In this document: in pieces, positions 32,889 to 43,025 of the stretch
How the letters are laid out: each line of letters begins with the position of its first letter
How positions within the stretch are numbered: position 1 is the first letter of the stretch
Assembly (NCBI GenBank): GCA_002440705.1
Contig: DJVA01000048.1
Span: 1 to 46,057 of the forward strand
Direction: 5' to 3'
From: Flavobacteriaceae bacterium UBA6268
GTDB lineage: Bacteria > Bacteroidota > Bacteroidia > Flavobacteriales > Flavobacteriaceae
DNA: 46,057 nucleotides
Translations under genes and position numbers: made by a program
The notes under the pieces: model-generated
Told to the model about the DNA's origin: nothing
Databases searched by the model: none
The model's input: only the letters and a program-made list of their open reading frames with translations

Positions 32889-34553
32889 TTAGTTTGCCGG
32901 TGGAAACGCTGGTGAAGCTGGATTGTTGTCCCAGAATACTTGTACGTTAAGATCGTCTTTCTGCTGAATGTTACTGTTTACGTTCGCTTCAGCAGCAGGG
33001 TAGAAGAATGAGCGTACAAAATTACCTGGGTTTGGATCCAAGGAGTATTGAAGGTCGCTTGGAGCTCCAGTGCGTCGGTACATGTTATAGGCACCAATAC
33101 CGTTACCATAGTATGTGATGAATGCTTGCTCTGCAAGAATGTCCATTTTTTTACTCATGGAAGTAGCACTGTTGAATTGGTTCACAATGTCAGCAATGAA
33201 ACTAGAGATTTGTCCACCAGTAGGTGCAACGGTTGCATCTGCTGTTGGGTCAACGGATATAAAGCTAGCCACTTTTGAAGTCGATTTTTGCAAACCTGCT
33301 TGCATGGCACTTGCTGCTCCAGAAGTATTATTGGAGGCCAAGGCCACTTCGGCTTTCCAGAAATCTACCCAAGAAGCCAATAGGATTGGGTTGATCCCAG
33401 CTCCGCCTCCTCCAGCTCCAGAAGAAACTCCTTCGAAAGGATGGTTGGTTTCGTCACCAATAACAGCATCATCAAAAAGACCGCCATGTGGGTATACGCC
33501 TACTACAGTTCTGAAGAAGTTATCTGGTGGGATTCCTTCAGCGTTTAGGTGGTCACGTCCCCAATAACCTTTATCTACAGAACAATATATCATGTCCGAA
33601 GTATAGTGGTTTGGCTTCACGGTTACAGAGCAAGGAAGTCTTCCTGGATCTGTTGCACAACCTTGAGCACCTGGAGTACAGCCATTTTGTCTGTGGAAAT
33701 AGTAACGCAAACGTGGGTCATTGTTGTCTACCATGGCATCCATGATCCAGTTGGAACGATAAGAGCTGGCTCCGTTTGGAGTGTAATCGTTAGAATAACT
33801 TGGATGTCTTGTATCTGGGCTAGTTTGGTTGGCTCCATATTGAAATTGCATGTCATCAGCTGTAGAAGCAATGTAATTTCCAGAGTTGATGATGGCATTG
33901 AAGGCGGCAGTATTTCCAGTGTTCAGGTAAGCAGCTAATTTCATGGTATTTGCTGCTTTTTTCCATTTGCCATAATCGTTGTCATAATACATATCTGGAT
34001 TTAATTCTGCACCAGGTTGATTCAATAAATCCACACCTTCATCAATAAGTGCAATGGCACCTTGATAAACGTCTTGTCCAGGATCGGCAAAAGGAGCTGG
34101 AAATTCCACTGGGTTTGTAGCCTCACTGAATGGAACATCTCCAAAGAAATCAACAAGAACTATTAAGGTATACCCCTTAATAATTTTCATAACACCTAGG
34201 TGTTTGTTGTTTTCCAGTGCAGTAGCATAAGTCTCTGCCAATTGGATGTTTGAGAACAGGCCTTGGTATGCTGTAGACCAAGTACCGTCCATAGTAACAG
34301 GCTCAAAAGCATCCCTGTAGGTCCTACCAAAAGGATTCTGAAGGCGGGTAGCTTGTGCACCGTTGTTGCCCATTTGGCGTAAAAACGTGTTAAAGTCTAG
34401 TTGGATGTTGCTCATCAAACGATCCAATTCCGCATCATTAGTAGTGAGGTTATTGGGGTCGTTCAAGAGATCCAAATCGGTGGTTTCACAGGAGGTAAAA
34501 AACACTCCTGCCAAAAAAACCATTGAAACGAATATTTTATTGATGTATTTCAT
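32889..34553 (-). CDS. SusD/RagB-family outer-membrane lipoprotein (first locus)
   Basis: A 554-residue surface lipoprotein that would cap its SusC partner and bind the substrate. The lipobox is FFTSC near residue 22. The N-terminal segment DLLNDPNNLTTNDAELD and the helical TPR-like core match the SusD-like group 2 family. It carries four Cys in a 33-residue stretch (292, 299, 308, 324), unusual for SusD and possibly disulfide-bonded outside the cell. It starts 18 bases after the susC stop. Confidence 0.9.
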   Translation of the reverse strand: MKYINKIFVSMVFLAGVFFTSCETTDLDLLNDPNNLTTNDAELDRLMSNIQLDFNTFLRQMGNNGAQATRLQNPFGRTYRDAFEPVTMDGTWSTAYQGLFSNIQLAETYATALENNKHLGVMKIIKGYTLIVLVDFFGDVPFSEATNPVEFPAPFADPGQDVYQGAIALIDEGVDLLNQPGAELNPDMYYDNDYGKWKKAANTMKLAAYLNTGNTAAFNAIINSGNYIASTADDMQFQYGANQTSPDTRHPSYSNDYTPNGASSYRSNWIMDAMVDNNDPRLRYYFHRQNGCTPGAQGCATDPGRLPCSVTVKPNHYTSDMIYCSVDKGYWGRDHLNAEGIPPDNFFRTVVGVYPHGGLFDDAVIGDETNHPFEGVSSGAGGGGAGINPILLASWVDFWKAEVALASNNTSGAASAMQAGLQKSTSKVASFISVDPTADATVAPTGGQISSFIADIVNQFNSATSMSKKMDILAEQAFITYYGNGIGAYNMYRRTGAPSDLQYSLDPNPGNFVRSFFYPAAEANVNSNIQQKDDLNVQVFWDNNPASPAFPPAN

Positions 34554-34571
34554 AACTTAATTTTTTATCAA

Positions 34572-37500
34572 TTAGAAGGTAGCGTTAATACTTACTCCAT
34601 ATCTTTTGCTACTTGGACCTGTAAGGAATTCAAATCCTTGTCCGTTACCAGAACCTAAAGAGCTGGTGTTAGGGTCAAAATTGGTTCCATCGGGCATGTT
34701 GTAAGCATCATACCATAGATTGAAACCACTGAATTTGATTTTAACAGAACCGAAAGGAGTGCGGTCTAGCAATTTAGATGGGATGCTGTATCCCAAAGAA
34801 ACTTCTTGAAGACGTAATACAGATGCGTCGTACACAGAAAGTTCATCAGCTTCACTTGCAAAACCGTTATCAAAGTAGTATTGAGCGTTACCAATCTGTA
34901 CAGTATTAGGTTCACCGGTTGAAGCACTTACACCATCGAGGATGAAGGTTCCCAAACGATTTTCAGTATCTGTAGTAAGACCACGACCCATCAATGTAGC
35001 AACGGTACCGGCATACATATCACCTCCGGATGTATGGTTCACTTGAACGTTCAAGAAAACACCTTTCCAGGACATGGTACTGATATAGTTCATGACAAAA
35101 TCTGGATTGGCATCTCCAATTTTAGGAAGGTTACCATCTTCGTCAACAGACTCGGCAAGATAATCTCCTGCATCATCCACAAGAAGGTTACCATTTTCGT
35201 CACGTTGGACTCGTGCACCGTAAAGTGCGGTTAATGGTTCGCCTACCTTTGCTCCGTTTCCTAGGTTAGTAAATCCGGCATAGATTACCAAGTCGGTATC
35301 CAAACCTAAGTCTTTCACTTCGCTGTCCAATTTGGTGAAATTGACATTCAATTTCCAATCGAAACCGTTGGTATCGCTTTTGAAAATGTTTACACCTAAG
35401 TCAGCTTCAATACCCCAAGTGTTAATTTCACCAATGTTGGTTGTAGTTGAGGTAAATCCAGTACTGGCAGGTACTGGAATGTTTACGATCAAGTCGTTCG
35501 TAGTTCTGTTGAAATAAGAAACGTCGAAACTAACACGGCGTGCGATGCGACCTTCAATTCCATATTCCAATTCCTCGATCAACTCTGGTTTGATACCGGG
35601 GTTACCGTATACAGAACTAGTAGAGTTGGTAACGATGGTGTTTCCATCAGCATCGATGAAAGCAACAGGGTTTGAGTCCAAGTTGGTTACTGTTGGATAA
35701 CCGATGGCAAAGTTCGCTGAGGTTCCGTAACCTGCACGAAGTTTAAGGAAATTCAATCCTCCATCAGAGCTTAAGCCATCAAACAAGGTTGTTGGAATAA
35801 CAGACAAGCTAGCGGAAGGGTAGAAGATGGTATTTTCGTTGGCATTGGATACCCAGTCTTGACGACCAGAGACTGACAAGAAAGCCCAATTGTCCCAATC
35901 TACGTTTAACTGTCCAAATACTCCTACTACGTTTCTTCTATTGAAGTCTTGAGCATCGATATCGATAATGCCATCGCCATCTACGTCTTTAAGGGTAGTA
36001 GAGTTGGCAAAGTTGCTATGGTCGAAGAAGCCGTATACAATTTGACCGTCGCTGTAAACCCCTTTTCTTTCGAATGTGGTCCCTTTGGAAGTTGCTCCTA
36101 ACTGGAAGCTGATGTTCATCTTGTCATTGAGCAATTCAAAATTACTTCCGCTCAATACAAACCGGTGGTCGTAAATAGTATTGGTTGTATTATAGGTATA
36201 GTAAAAACCACTGGTGATTACAGGGAAATCACTTACCCCACCTTTATTTTGGCGGTTGATGTTGTTTTGCGAATACACATCCACACTCCCTTGATATTCC
36301 AAATTGAAATAATCATTGAAATTGTAATTGATGGCTGCAAAACCGTTCACACGATTAATATCTTCAGAATATTTCGCGTTTTTAACGGTCCAAAGCGGGT
36401 GCTGGATGGCGTTGTCATCTCGGTAATAAATACTGGCCCCATCAGGCAGTTCGAATGGCAATTCGAAGAAATCGATGTTTCTTGGGGTGTAAATCAAATC
36501 TCCAAAAATGGAAGATCCCCCTCCAAATACACTACTACCATTACTAGCCGCAAGTGGTGGAGTTTTCAAATTGGTTCTGGTGTAGGTCATGGATCCTCTA
36601 ACACCAATCTTATTGGTTAGCCTAGCATCACCGGAAATAGTTAGGTTGGTTCTTTTAACATTGTTTCCGGGGGTAAAACCATCTTCATCCAAATGACTGG
36701 CAATTACACCGTATCCAAGCTTTCCGTCTTCACTACGCCCTCTTGCGGAAATAGAAAGGTTTTGTGAAATACCCTTTTTGAAGAAGCGTTCTACACTATT
36801 TCTGGGTCTCCACTCATAACGCTCACCTTCGTAAGAGGCTTTGAAATCGGGATAAGCATTCAAGAAAGCTGAAGTTGAGTAAGGGTGAGCTACAGTTCCA
36901 TTTTCGTCAATCAATGGATCGTTTGCCCAACCACCAAGGCCATTCTTGTAGAATCCAGGACCCCAGTTACTGTAGAACCATCCAAATGCTTGGTCGAAAC
37001 CACCACCATAAATGTCTTGGTAGTCTGGAAGTGTCCCAACTTCGTTGATGAAAGTTGAAGACGAAACTTCTACTTCCTGTTTTCTGTTTAGGTTTTTGGA
37101 GGAACCGGTTTTGGTAGTAATAAGGATTACCCCGTTACGTCCTTCTGAACCATATAAAGTGGTTGCAGCAAGACCCTTCAAAATCTGAATATTTTCAATG
37201 TTATTGGGGTCAATGTCAAAAGAACGGCTGGAACCGATGTTGCCATCCACAAAGTTACCGGAATTGTTGGTATCGTTACTGTAGGGAACGTTATCGATGA
37301 TGTACAGTGCGTTGTTACTTCCCGTAAAGGAAGTAAGTCCTCGAATCACCACTTGGTTGGCCGAACCGGAAAGTCCCGTTTGGGAAGTAATGTTGATACC
37401 TGCGGCCTTACCTGAAAGAACCCGCGTCAAATCAGTTTGTGGACTCTCCTTGATTGATTCTTCCTGAATGGTTGACACGGCATAACCCAAGGCTTTTTTC

Positions 37501-37847
37501 TCCTTGGAAATACCTTGTGCAACTACCAATACTTCCGTTAGCACATCGGCTTCGGGTTGCATTGATAATGAAATGTTGGTTGAAGCGGCAGAAATGCCCT
37601 TTTCTTCGGTTTTATAGCCAACGTAACTAAAAACCAAGGTTTGCCCAACATTGGCACTGATGGTGTAATTCCCATCAAAGTCGGTTTGTGTACCGTTACT
37701 TGTGCCTTTTACAATAACGTTGACTCCTGGTAAGGGTAAGTTGCCTTCATCGAGCACCGTACCAGATATAGTCTTTTCTTGTGCGAACGTAAGTTGCACT
37801 ACAAACGCCAGTAATAGCGTTAAAAATCCACTAAACTTTGTTCTCAT
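34572..37847 (-). CDS. SusC/RagA-family TonB-linked outer-membrane transporter (first locus)
   Basis: A 1091-residue TonB-dependent transporter from the ATG at 37847 (MRTKFSG), which gives a signal peptide ending FAQ. The longer frame to 37904 would pass through the predicted promoter. A carboxypeptidase D-like domain (LPLPGVNVIVKGTSNGTQTD, about residues 25-105) is followed by the plug (DLTRVLSGKAAGINITSQTG, IRGLTSFTG) and a 22-strand-type barrel ending in FEFLTGPSSKRYGVSINATF. It works with the SusD lipoprotein. The substrate is unknown, and no CAZyme or peptidase lies nearby to hint at it. Confidence 0.95.
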   Translation of the reverse strand: MRTKFSGFLTLLLAFVVQLTFAQEKTISGTVLDEGNLPLPGVNVIVKGTSNGTQTDFDGNYTISANVGQTLVFSYVGYKTEEKGISAASTNISLSMQPEADVLTEVLVVAQGISKEKKALGYAVSTIQEESIKESPQTDLTRVLSGKAAGINITSQTGLSGSANQVVIRGLTSFTGSNNALYIIDNVPYSNDTNNSGNFVDGNIGSSRSFDIDPNNIENIQILKGLAATTLYGSEGRNGVILITTKTGSSKNLNRKQEVEVSSSTFINEVGTLPDYQDIYGGGFDQAFGWFYSNWGPGFYKNGLGGWANDPLIDENGTVAHPYSTSAFLNAYPDFKASYEGERYEWRPRNSVERFFKKGISQNLSISARGRSEDGKLGYGVIASHLDEDGFTPGNNVKRTNLTISGDARLTNKIGVRGSMTYTRTNLKTPPLAASNGSSVFGGGSSIFGDLIYTPRNIDFFELPFELPDGASIYYRDDNAIQHPLWTVKNAKYSEDINRVNGFAAINYNFNDYFNLEYQGSVDVYSQNNINRQNKGGVSDFPVITSGFYYTYNTTNTIYDHRFVLSGSNFELLNDKMNISFQLGATSKGTTFERKGVYSDGQIVYGFFDHSNFANSTTLKDVDGDGIIDIDAQDFNRRNVVGVFGQLNVDWDNWAFLSVSGRQDWVSNANENTIFYPSASLSVIPTTLFDGLSSDGGLNFLKLRAGYGTSANFAIGYPTVTNLDSNPVAFIDADGNTIVTNSTSSVYGNPGIKPELIEELEYGIEGRIARRVSFDVSYFNRTTNDLIVNIPVPASTGFTSTTTNIGEINTWGIEADLGVNIFKSDTNGFDWKLNVNFTKLDSEVKDLGLDTDLVIYAGFTNLGNGAKVGEPLTALYGARVQRDENGNLLVDDAGDYLAESVDEDGNLPKIGDANPDFVMNYISTMSWKGVFLNVQVNHTSGGDMYAGTVATLMGRGLTTDTENRLGTFILDGVSASTGEPNTVQIGNAQYYFDNGFASEADELSVYDASVLRLQEVSLGYSIPSKLLDRTPFGSVKIKFSGFNLWYDAYNMPDGTNFDPNTSSLGSGNGQGFEFLTGPSSKRYGVSINATF

Positions 37848-37875
37848 TTTATAATTTATTTGAATTAGCCAATGC

Positions 37876-37906
37876 CAAAAGTCACAATAAAAAGTTAAAT
37901 ACACAA
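37876..37906 (-). promoter_or_regulatory. Promoter of the first SusCD locus
   Basis: On the minus strand, TTG (37906-37904) is followed after 20 bases by GACTTTTG (37883-37876), then a 28-base leader. The -7 box begins GA rather than TA. The promoter of the second SusCD locus has the same spacing and the same GAnTTTTG form. Confidence 0.5.
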
Positions 37907-37991
37907 CTTTTTAAACTTAAAATTTACTTTTTTTTAAACTGAAAGTTACGCTATTGTTAAGGTTTTCGGCTTTTTTAGTTTGAGTGGTCCC

Positions 37992-38031
37992 AATGCAAAA
38001 AGGCACCCAATTTTGGGTGCCTTTTTGCATT
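37992..38031 (-). terminator. Strong hairpin terminator of the second SusCD locus
   Basis: Nineteen-base arms (37992-38010 and 38013-38031) pair perfectly around two T's, with the GC core GGCACCC / GGGTGCC flanked by A5/T5. It lies 17 bases after the stop of the lipoprotein gene at 38049. Symmetry means it could also stop transcription on the plus strand. Confidence 0.9.
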
Positions 38032-38048
38032 CAAAAACAAGTCGCTTT

Positions 38049-38480
38049 TTACTGTGTTGATTTCAGTGAAACCAATGCCTTTTTTCCAGAATTTATACTC
38101 TCGGTTGGCATGAACTCGATGACCACGTTTTGGAAGTCATCGGCAGCGATTGAATTGTTTTCGGCATTGAATAACAGCGTTCCCTTTCTTTCACCGGCCA
38201 GCACGGTAACAGTGGTCTCAAACGAGTAATTATCCGCAGAAAGCGTTGTCTCGGAATCTACAACACGAAGCTGGAAGGTTCTATCCGAACTGGACACGCT
38301 GGTTACAAAAAACGCCAATGGGAATCCATTGATGACACCTCCGGGAGGTAGGGTAACCTCTAGGGTTGGAGTGGTAAAGCCAATAGTTTCCCCACGGTCC
38401 TGAACATAATCGTCATAGGAATCACGACAGGAGGTGGCCGCCACTAACACTAATAATATGTATAAATATGCTTTTTTCAT
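38049..38480 (-). CDS. Lipoprotein of the second SusCD locus, function unknown
   Basis: A 143-residue lipoprotein with lipobox ATSC near residue 18. The mature part is beta-rich; TVTVLAGERKGTLLFN resembles Calx-beta or DUF4843-like surface modules, but the match is weak. It begins 13 bases after the susD stop and ends at the strong terminator, so it closes the operon. It may bind the substrate with SusD. Confidence 0.72.
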   Translation of the reverse strand: MKKAYLYILLVLVAATSCRDSYDDYVQDRGETIGFTTPTLEVTLPPGGVINGFPLAFFVTSVSSSDRTFQLRVVDSETTLSADNYSFETTVTVLAGERKGTLLFNAENNSIAADDFQNVVIEFMPTESINSGKKALVSLKSTQ

Positions 38481-38493
38481 AATGGTATAAGTT

Positions 38494-39933
38494 TTAGTAT
38501 CCAGGGTTTTGTTGCAAATTAGGATTTACATCCAACGATTCCTGGGCGATTGGCAATTGAAACTTGTTGCTCCCAGCAGGAAGTGACAATACATCTGATG
38601 GTGTTCCTGAACCATCAGCAACATCACCGGCGTTGGATCTCTGGACGGGCAAGCCCCATCGCTTCAAGTCGAAGAAACGCTGGTATTCAAAAGCAAATTC
38701 CAACCTTCTTTCCAAACGGATGGCATCCAATAGGGCTGCACCAGTTTCACCACTTGGGGGAGTAAGGTAACGTTTGCTTCTAACAGCATCCAAGGCTTGT
38801 CTTGCGGCCGATTCATTTCCAAGGTTGTAGTAAGCTTCAGCTTTATTGAGGAATGCTTCGGCTGCACGAAGGATTTTGTAATCCACCACTCCTGGTTGTC
38901 CACCTGGACGGGCGAACAATTTTTTGATTCCATTGAAGTTTGTCGTAATACCTTGCGAGGTCACGGATCCAGCAAAGATGTAGGCATCTTTTCTGATGTC
39001 ATTTCCGTCATCGTACAAATTGGTCAATTCAAAAGAAGCCACGTATTCAGGAATTAAGCTGGTTACGCCACCTTGACTCCAGGTAACCCCAATGTTGTTA
39101 CCTAGGGTTGGGGCGTCGTTTGGAATCCAGAAGACCAATCCGTCTTCACTGGTATCTTCCCAAACTCCTACCACATTAGCACGTGCTGCAACTTGCGTAC
39201 TAACCGCATTTGCAGCATCGATAGCATTTTGCCACTGCCCCATGTATAAATACACTCGGGAGAGAAGCAGGTTTACTCCGTTTTTATTTAAACGTCCTTC
39301 AGGGTTGCTCGCATTGATTTTACTCTTGGCATCCAACAAATCGTCCAAAATCATGGCGTATGTTTCCTGAACCGTCATTCTACTAGGCTCGATGGTTACA
39401 TCGGCATCAGTTACATAGGCAATGCCCAGACTGGAGTTGGCATCATTGGACTGTGTAGGGATTTTACCAAAATAAGCTACCAAATTGAAATGTGCTAGGG
39501 CTCTAAGGGCTTTGGCTTCACCAACGATGTTGTCTTTACTTTCTCCTTCAAAGGATTCAGCATAGAGCAAAATCTGGTTGGCTTGGTAAATCAATCGGTA
39601 ACAGTTGCGGTAAGTACCCAACAAGGTAGAATTTGCATTGTATTGGAAATTATGCAATGTTCTTTTGGTAGTCCTTCCATATTGTGATAGGGTTGCGTTG
39701 TCCGACATTACATCGGGAGCACTCAACATGGAACCAGCATCACTTCCGCCGTAGAAACCTCCAGCGGTCAGTTGCAGATAGACCCCACGTATTCCGTTTT
39801 CAAAATCCTGGGCCGTAATGAATGCATTATCAGTCGCAAACTCGTCGAACGGTAATTGATCTAGATTGTTATCGCATGAGGTAAAAAGGCCTAATGCAAC
39901 AACGAACATAAATATAGTTGAAATTTTTCTCAT
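38494..39933 (-). CDS. SusD/RagB-family outer-membrane lipoprotein (second locus)
   Basis: A 479-residue SusD-type lipoprotein from the ATG at 39933 (MRKIST); an ATG two codons upstream at 39939 is also possible. The lipobox is LFTSC. RagB/SusD segments are clear: CYRLIYQANQILLYAE, EAKALRALAHFNLVAYFG, and the C-terminal RLERRLEFAFEYQRFFDLKRWG, which is typical of this family. It starts 11 bases after the susC stop. Confidence 0.94.
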   Translation of the reverse strand: MRKISTIFMFVVALGLFTSCDNNLDQLPFDEFATDNAFITAQDFENGIRGVYLQLTAGGFYGGSDAGSMLSAPDVMSDNATLSQYGRTTKRTLHNFQYNANSTLLGTYRNCYRLIYQANQILLYAESFEGESKDNIVGEAKALRALAHFNLVAYFGKIPTQSNDANSSLGIAYVTDADVTIEPSRMTVQETYAMILDDLLDAKSKINASNPEGRLNKNGVNLLLSRVYLYMGQWQNAIDAANAVSTQVAARANVVGVWEDTSEDGLVFWIPNDAPTLGNNIGVTWSQGGVTSLIPEYVASFELTNLYDDGNDIRKDAYIFAGSVTSQGITTNFNGIKKLFARPGGQPGVVDYKILRAAEAFLNKAEAYYNLGNESAARQALDAVRSKRYLTPPSGETGAALLDAIRLERRLEFAFEYQRFFDLKRWGLPVQRSNAGDVADGSGTPSDVLSLPAGSNKFQLPIAQESLDVNPNLQQNPGY

Positions 39934-39944
39934 AATCATTTTTT

Positions 39945-42900
39945 TTAGAAGCTTACGTCAAGTCCTACTTGAATGGATTTGGTGTTTGGATAACTGTACA
40001 GCGTAGCCTCACCTGGAGCAACACTCGCAGCGTAGCTAATGGTCTCGCCAGAGGAAATACCTACTTCAGGATCTCCAAAGAATTTGGAAAAGGTCAATAG
40101 GTTTTGTCCCTGTACATAAAGCCTTAGGCTTTTGAATGGAAGATGATCCAAAACATTGTCGGCAAAGTCATAAGAAAAAGTAATGTTTCTCATACGGATG
40201 TAGTCTCCTTTTTCAAGGAAACGGTCCGAGTTAATGGCTCCCAACTCATCCTGTGAAATCAAGGGGCTAGGGTATACATTGGTATCTCCTGGCTTTCTCC
40301 AATAGTTGAACGCATCAACGGCTTGGTTGTCGTCAATATTGAATCCATCGGAAATCAAATTCGACTTCACAAAGTTATTGATCCAGTTTCCAGCTTTGAA
40401 AACAAAGTCGGCACGTAGCCCAAATCCTTTGTATTTAACATTGGTGAAGAATCCACCTTCTTTATCGGCAATGGTCGATTTTCCTTGAAGCACACGGTTT
40501 TCATCCTCGTCTTCTGGAAGGTCGAAGGCACGGTATTTATTACCGTCAGCACCATAATAGAGCGGGGCTCCGGTTGCTGGATCAACTCCTGCATACCGCA
40601 CCAAGAAATGTTCGTTGATTTTAGCACCTTCTCTCCAAAGGATGTTAAACGCGCTTCCGGGGGTTACATCTTCGCCATCGGGCAGTTCTAGGATTTCGTG
40701 ATCCAAGAAAATGATATTACCTCCTAAGGTCCATCGGAAATCGCTGGTACGGAAAACATCGGCCGATACGGTAATTTCCAAACCTTTGTTTTCGATTTTA
40801 CCCAAGTTACCGGCGATGGACTGGAATCCAGATTCATCCGCCAATGGTACAGAGAAAAGCAAATCCTCGGTCGTACGGATAAAGTAATCGGTTACCAAGT
40901 TAAAGCGATTGTTGAACATGTTCAATTCCAATCCCGCATTTTGCGTGGTGGTGGTTTCCCACTTGAGTTCAGGATTTTCAAGGTTGGAAGGGTTGGTTGC
41001 TAAACCGCCAGGATACGTTGCATAAGAAACGTTTCCTTGTGGCGCATAACGGCTAATCCCAGCACGGCTACCTGTAGTACCATAGGAAACGTAAAGTTTC
41101 AAATCGTCCACAGCATTCACATTAAAAAAGTTTTCCTTGGCAACATTCCATCCTAAACTTCCGCTGTAGAAAAGACCAAATTGGTTGTCGGCACCAAAAT
41201 TGGAAGAACCATCATAACGGACGGAAGCAGAAGCCAAATATTTTTGATCGTAATCGTAGTTGGCAAATGCCCCATAGGAAATAAGGGTCAGAATATTCCT
41301 GGTGGTATTCCAATCGGTTACTTGAGTCGAGTTGCTTTGTGTGGTCAGCTCTGCCGATGGGAATCCAATACTACGGATCCTGTAACCATTGAATTCGTTG
41401 GTGTTGTACTCGAAAAGACCAACAACATCGAAGGTATGTTTTCCAGCTTCCAAATTGTAATTCAATCGGTTGCTGATGGTCATGTCCAAGTTATAGTTAC
41501 CCGTATCCAATTTGTTTCCTGGGTTGTTGGGATCGCCAATGATGGAGTCCAAAATTCCGCCAGGTTTAGAGTAGCTTTCAAAACGGTTGTTGGTTGCATT
41601 CAAACCGGTAGAGAAGGTATAGGTAACATTTTTGATCAAGGAAACGTCCGCTGAAACAGAGGCCAGCCAAGTATTTTGAACTGTAAATGCTGGCTCGCTC
41701 AACAAAGCACCACGTACGTTAAAGGTGGTGTGGGTAGGGTTGTAAACAGGTTTTCCATTTTCATCCAAAATCACACTACCATTTTCGTCCAATAGAAATT
41801 CGGTTTCATAAGGATTGTAGTCGAAATAAGCCCTAAAAGGGTTTTGAACGTTATTACGGTCCCGAGGTTCGTCGCTGGTGGATCTTGAAAATCCTGCAGT
41901 TACAGAAAGCTTTAACCACTCCTTTACGTCGAAACCTAGGTTTAAACGGGTACTAACCCTTTCAAAACCACTGATCTGGTCAATAATCCCCGTATTGCGG
42001 TCATGACCCACAGAGAAGAAATAATCTGTTTTTTCGGATCCACCGGAAAACGAGACATTATTGTTCTGAATGATTCCTTGTTGCAGAATGAGATCTTCCC
42101 AATCCACTTCGTGGTCAAGCAAAAATTGACGTTCCGGAGAACCTGGAGTAGTAGTTACCCCTGGAAGGTTTCCAGCGGCACTTACGCCCAAGGCAAAAAG
42201 TTCGGACTCGTATTGAAGCTTTTGTTCCGCGTTCATCATGGTGAAGTTAGGCTTGATCCTGGAGCTAACCCCGAATCTTGAGCTGAATCGAACGGTGCCG
42301 TCAGAATCGCGCTTTCCTTTCTTGGTCGTGATGATCACAACCCCACTGGCTCCACGGGAACCGTAGATTGCAGTTTGGGCCGCATCTTTCAAAACACTGA
42401 TATTCTCAATGTCCTCATTGGGTATTGCTGCGAGATCGGTTTCGTCAATTACCGCACCATCTACCACGTATAATGGGGATGATGCACCTGCAGTAAGCGA
42501 ACCAACACCACGAATCCTTACAAATGCACCTTGACCTGGTTTACCATTGGCTGCGGTTACTTGAACCCCTGCGGCTTTACCCTGCAAGAGGTTGTCGATA
42601 CTGGTTACTGGGCTCAATTCGGCAATTTCGGCAGCACCGATGGAAACCGTTGAGGAAGCTGTAACGGTTTGGCTCCTTCTGGAATAACCTGTAATTACAA
42701 CCGTTTCAAGGGTGGTCCCTCCAACTGCCATTTGAACATTGATTACATTGCTCGAAGCCACAGTAATTTCCTGGGTTTCAAAACCAACGTAACTGAAAAC
42801 AAGAACTTGCCCTTTAGCACTATTGATGCTATAGTTCCCGTCAAAATCAGATTGAGTTCCTGTACTAGTGCCTTTGATGACAATATTTGCACCCGGTAAT

Positions 42901-43004
42901 GGAACTCCTTGATCATCTATTACTGTTCCAGAGATGAGCATATCCTGAGCAAAGGATATTTGGAATAGCAACAAAAACAAATAAAAAGGTAATTTGTATC
43001 TCAT
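39945..43004 (-). CDS. SusC/RagA-family TonB-linked outer-membrane transporter (second locus)
   Basis: A 1019-residue TonB-dependent transporter from the ATG at 43004 (MRYKLPF), giving a signal peptide ending FAQ; the open frame extends to 43028, inside the promoter. It has the carboxypeptidase D-like domain (LPGANIVIKGTSTGTQSD), the plug (SIDNLLQGKAAGVQVTAANG, SGVVIITTKKG) and a beta-barrel ending in an aromatic strand (KSIQVGLDVSF). It pairs with the SusD gene downstream. The barrel differs much from that of the first SusC, so a different substrate is likely. Confidence 0.95.
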   Translation of the reverse strand: MRYKLPFYLFLLLFQISFAQDMLISGTVIDDQGVPLPGANIVIKGTSTGTQSDFDGNYSINSAKGQVLVFSYVGFETQEITVASSNVINVQMAVGGTTLETVVITGYSRRSQTVTASSTVSIGAAEIAELSPVTSIDNLLQGKAAGVQVTAANGKPGQGAFVRIRGVGSLTAGASSPLYVVDGAVIDETDLAAIPNEDIENISVLKDAAQTAIYGSRGASGVVIITTKKGKRDSDGTVRFSSRFGVSSRIKPNFTMMNAEQKLQYESELFALGVSAAGNLPGVTTTPGSPERQFLLDHEVDWEDLILQQGIIQNNNVSFSGGSEKTDYFFSVGHDRNTGIIDQISGFERVSTRLNLGFDVKEWLKLSVTAGFSRSTSDEPRDRNNVQNPFRAYFDYNPYETEFLLDENGSVILDENGKPVYNPTHTTFNVRGALLSEPAFTVQNTWLASVSADVSLIKNVTYTFSTGLNATNNRFESYSKPGGILDSIIGDPNNPGNKLDTGNYNLDMTISNRLNYNLEAGKHTFDVVGLFEYNTNEFNGYRIRSIGFPSAELTTQSNSTQVTDWNTTRNILTLISYGAFANYDYDQKYLASASVRYDGSSNFGADNQFGLFYSGSLGWNVAKENFFNVNAVDDLKLYVSYGTTGSRAGISRYAPQGNVSYATYPGGLATNPSNLENPELKWETTTTQNAGLELNMFNNRFNLVTDYFIRTTEDLLFSVPLADESGFQSIAGNLGKIENKGLEITVSADVFRTSDFRWTLGGNIIFLDHEILELPDGEDVTPGSAFNILWREGAKINEHFLVRYAGVDPATGAPLYYGADGNKYRAFDLPEDEDENRVLQGKSTIADKEGGFFTNVKYKGFGLRADFVFKAGNWINNFVKSNLISDGFNIDDNQAVDAFNYWRKPGDTNVYPSPLISQDELGAINSDRFLEKGDYIRMRNITFSYDFADNVLDHLPFKSLRLYVQGQNLLTFSKFFGDPEVGISSGETISYAASVAPGEATLYSYPNTKSIQVGLDVSF

Positions 43005-43025
43005 ATTAATGTGTTTAATGATTGT

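Noticed and set aside
33115..33567. 150-codon open frame on the plus strand
   Set aside because: It is antisense to the first SusD gene.
36165..36620. 151-codon open frame on the plus strand
   Set aside because: It is antisense to the first SusC gene, whose protein is clearly conserved.
41181..41654. 157-codon open frame on the plus strand
   Set aside because: It is antisense to the second SusC gene and shows no protein-like pattern.
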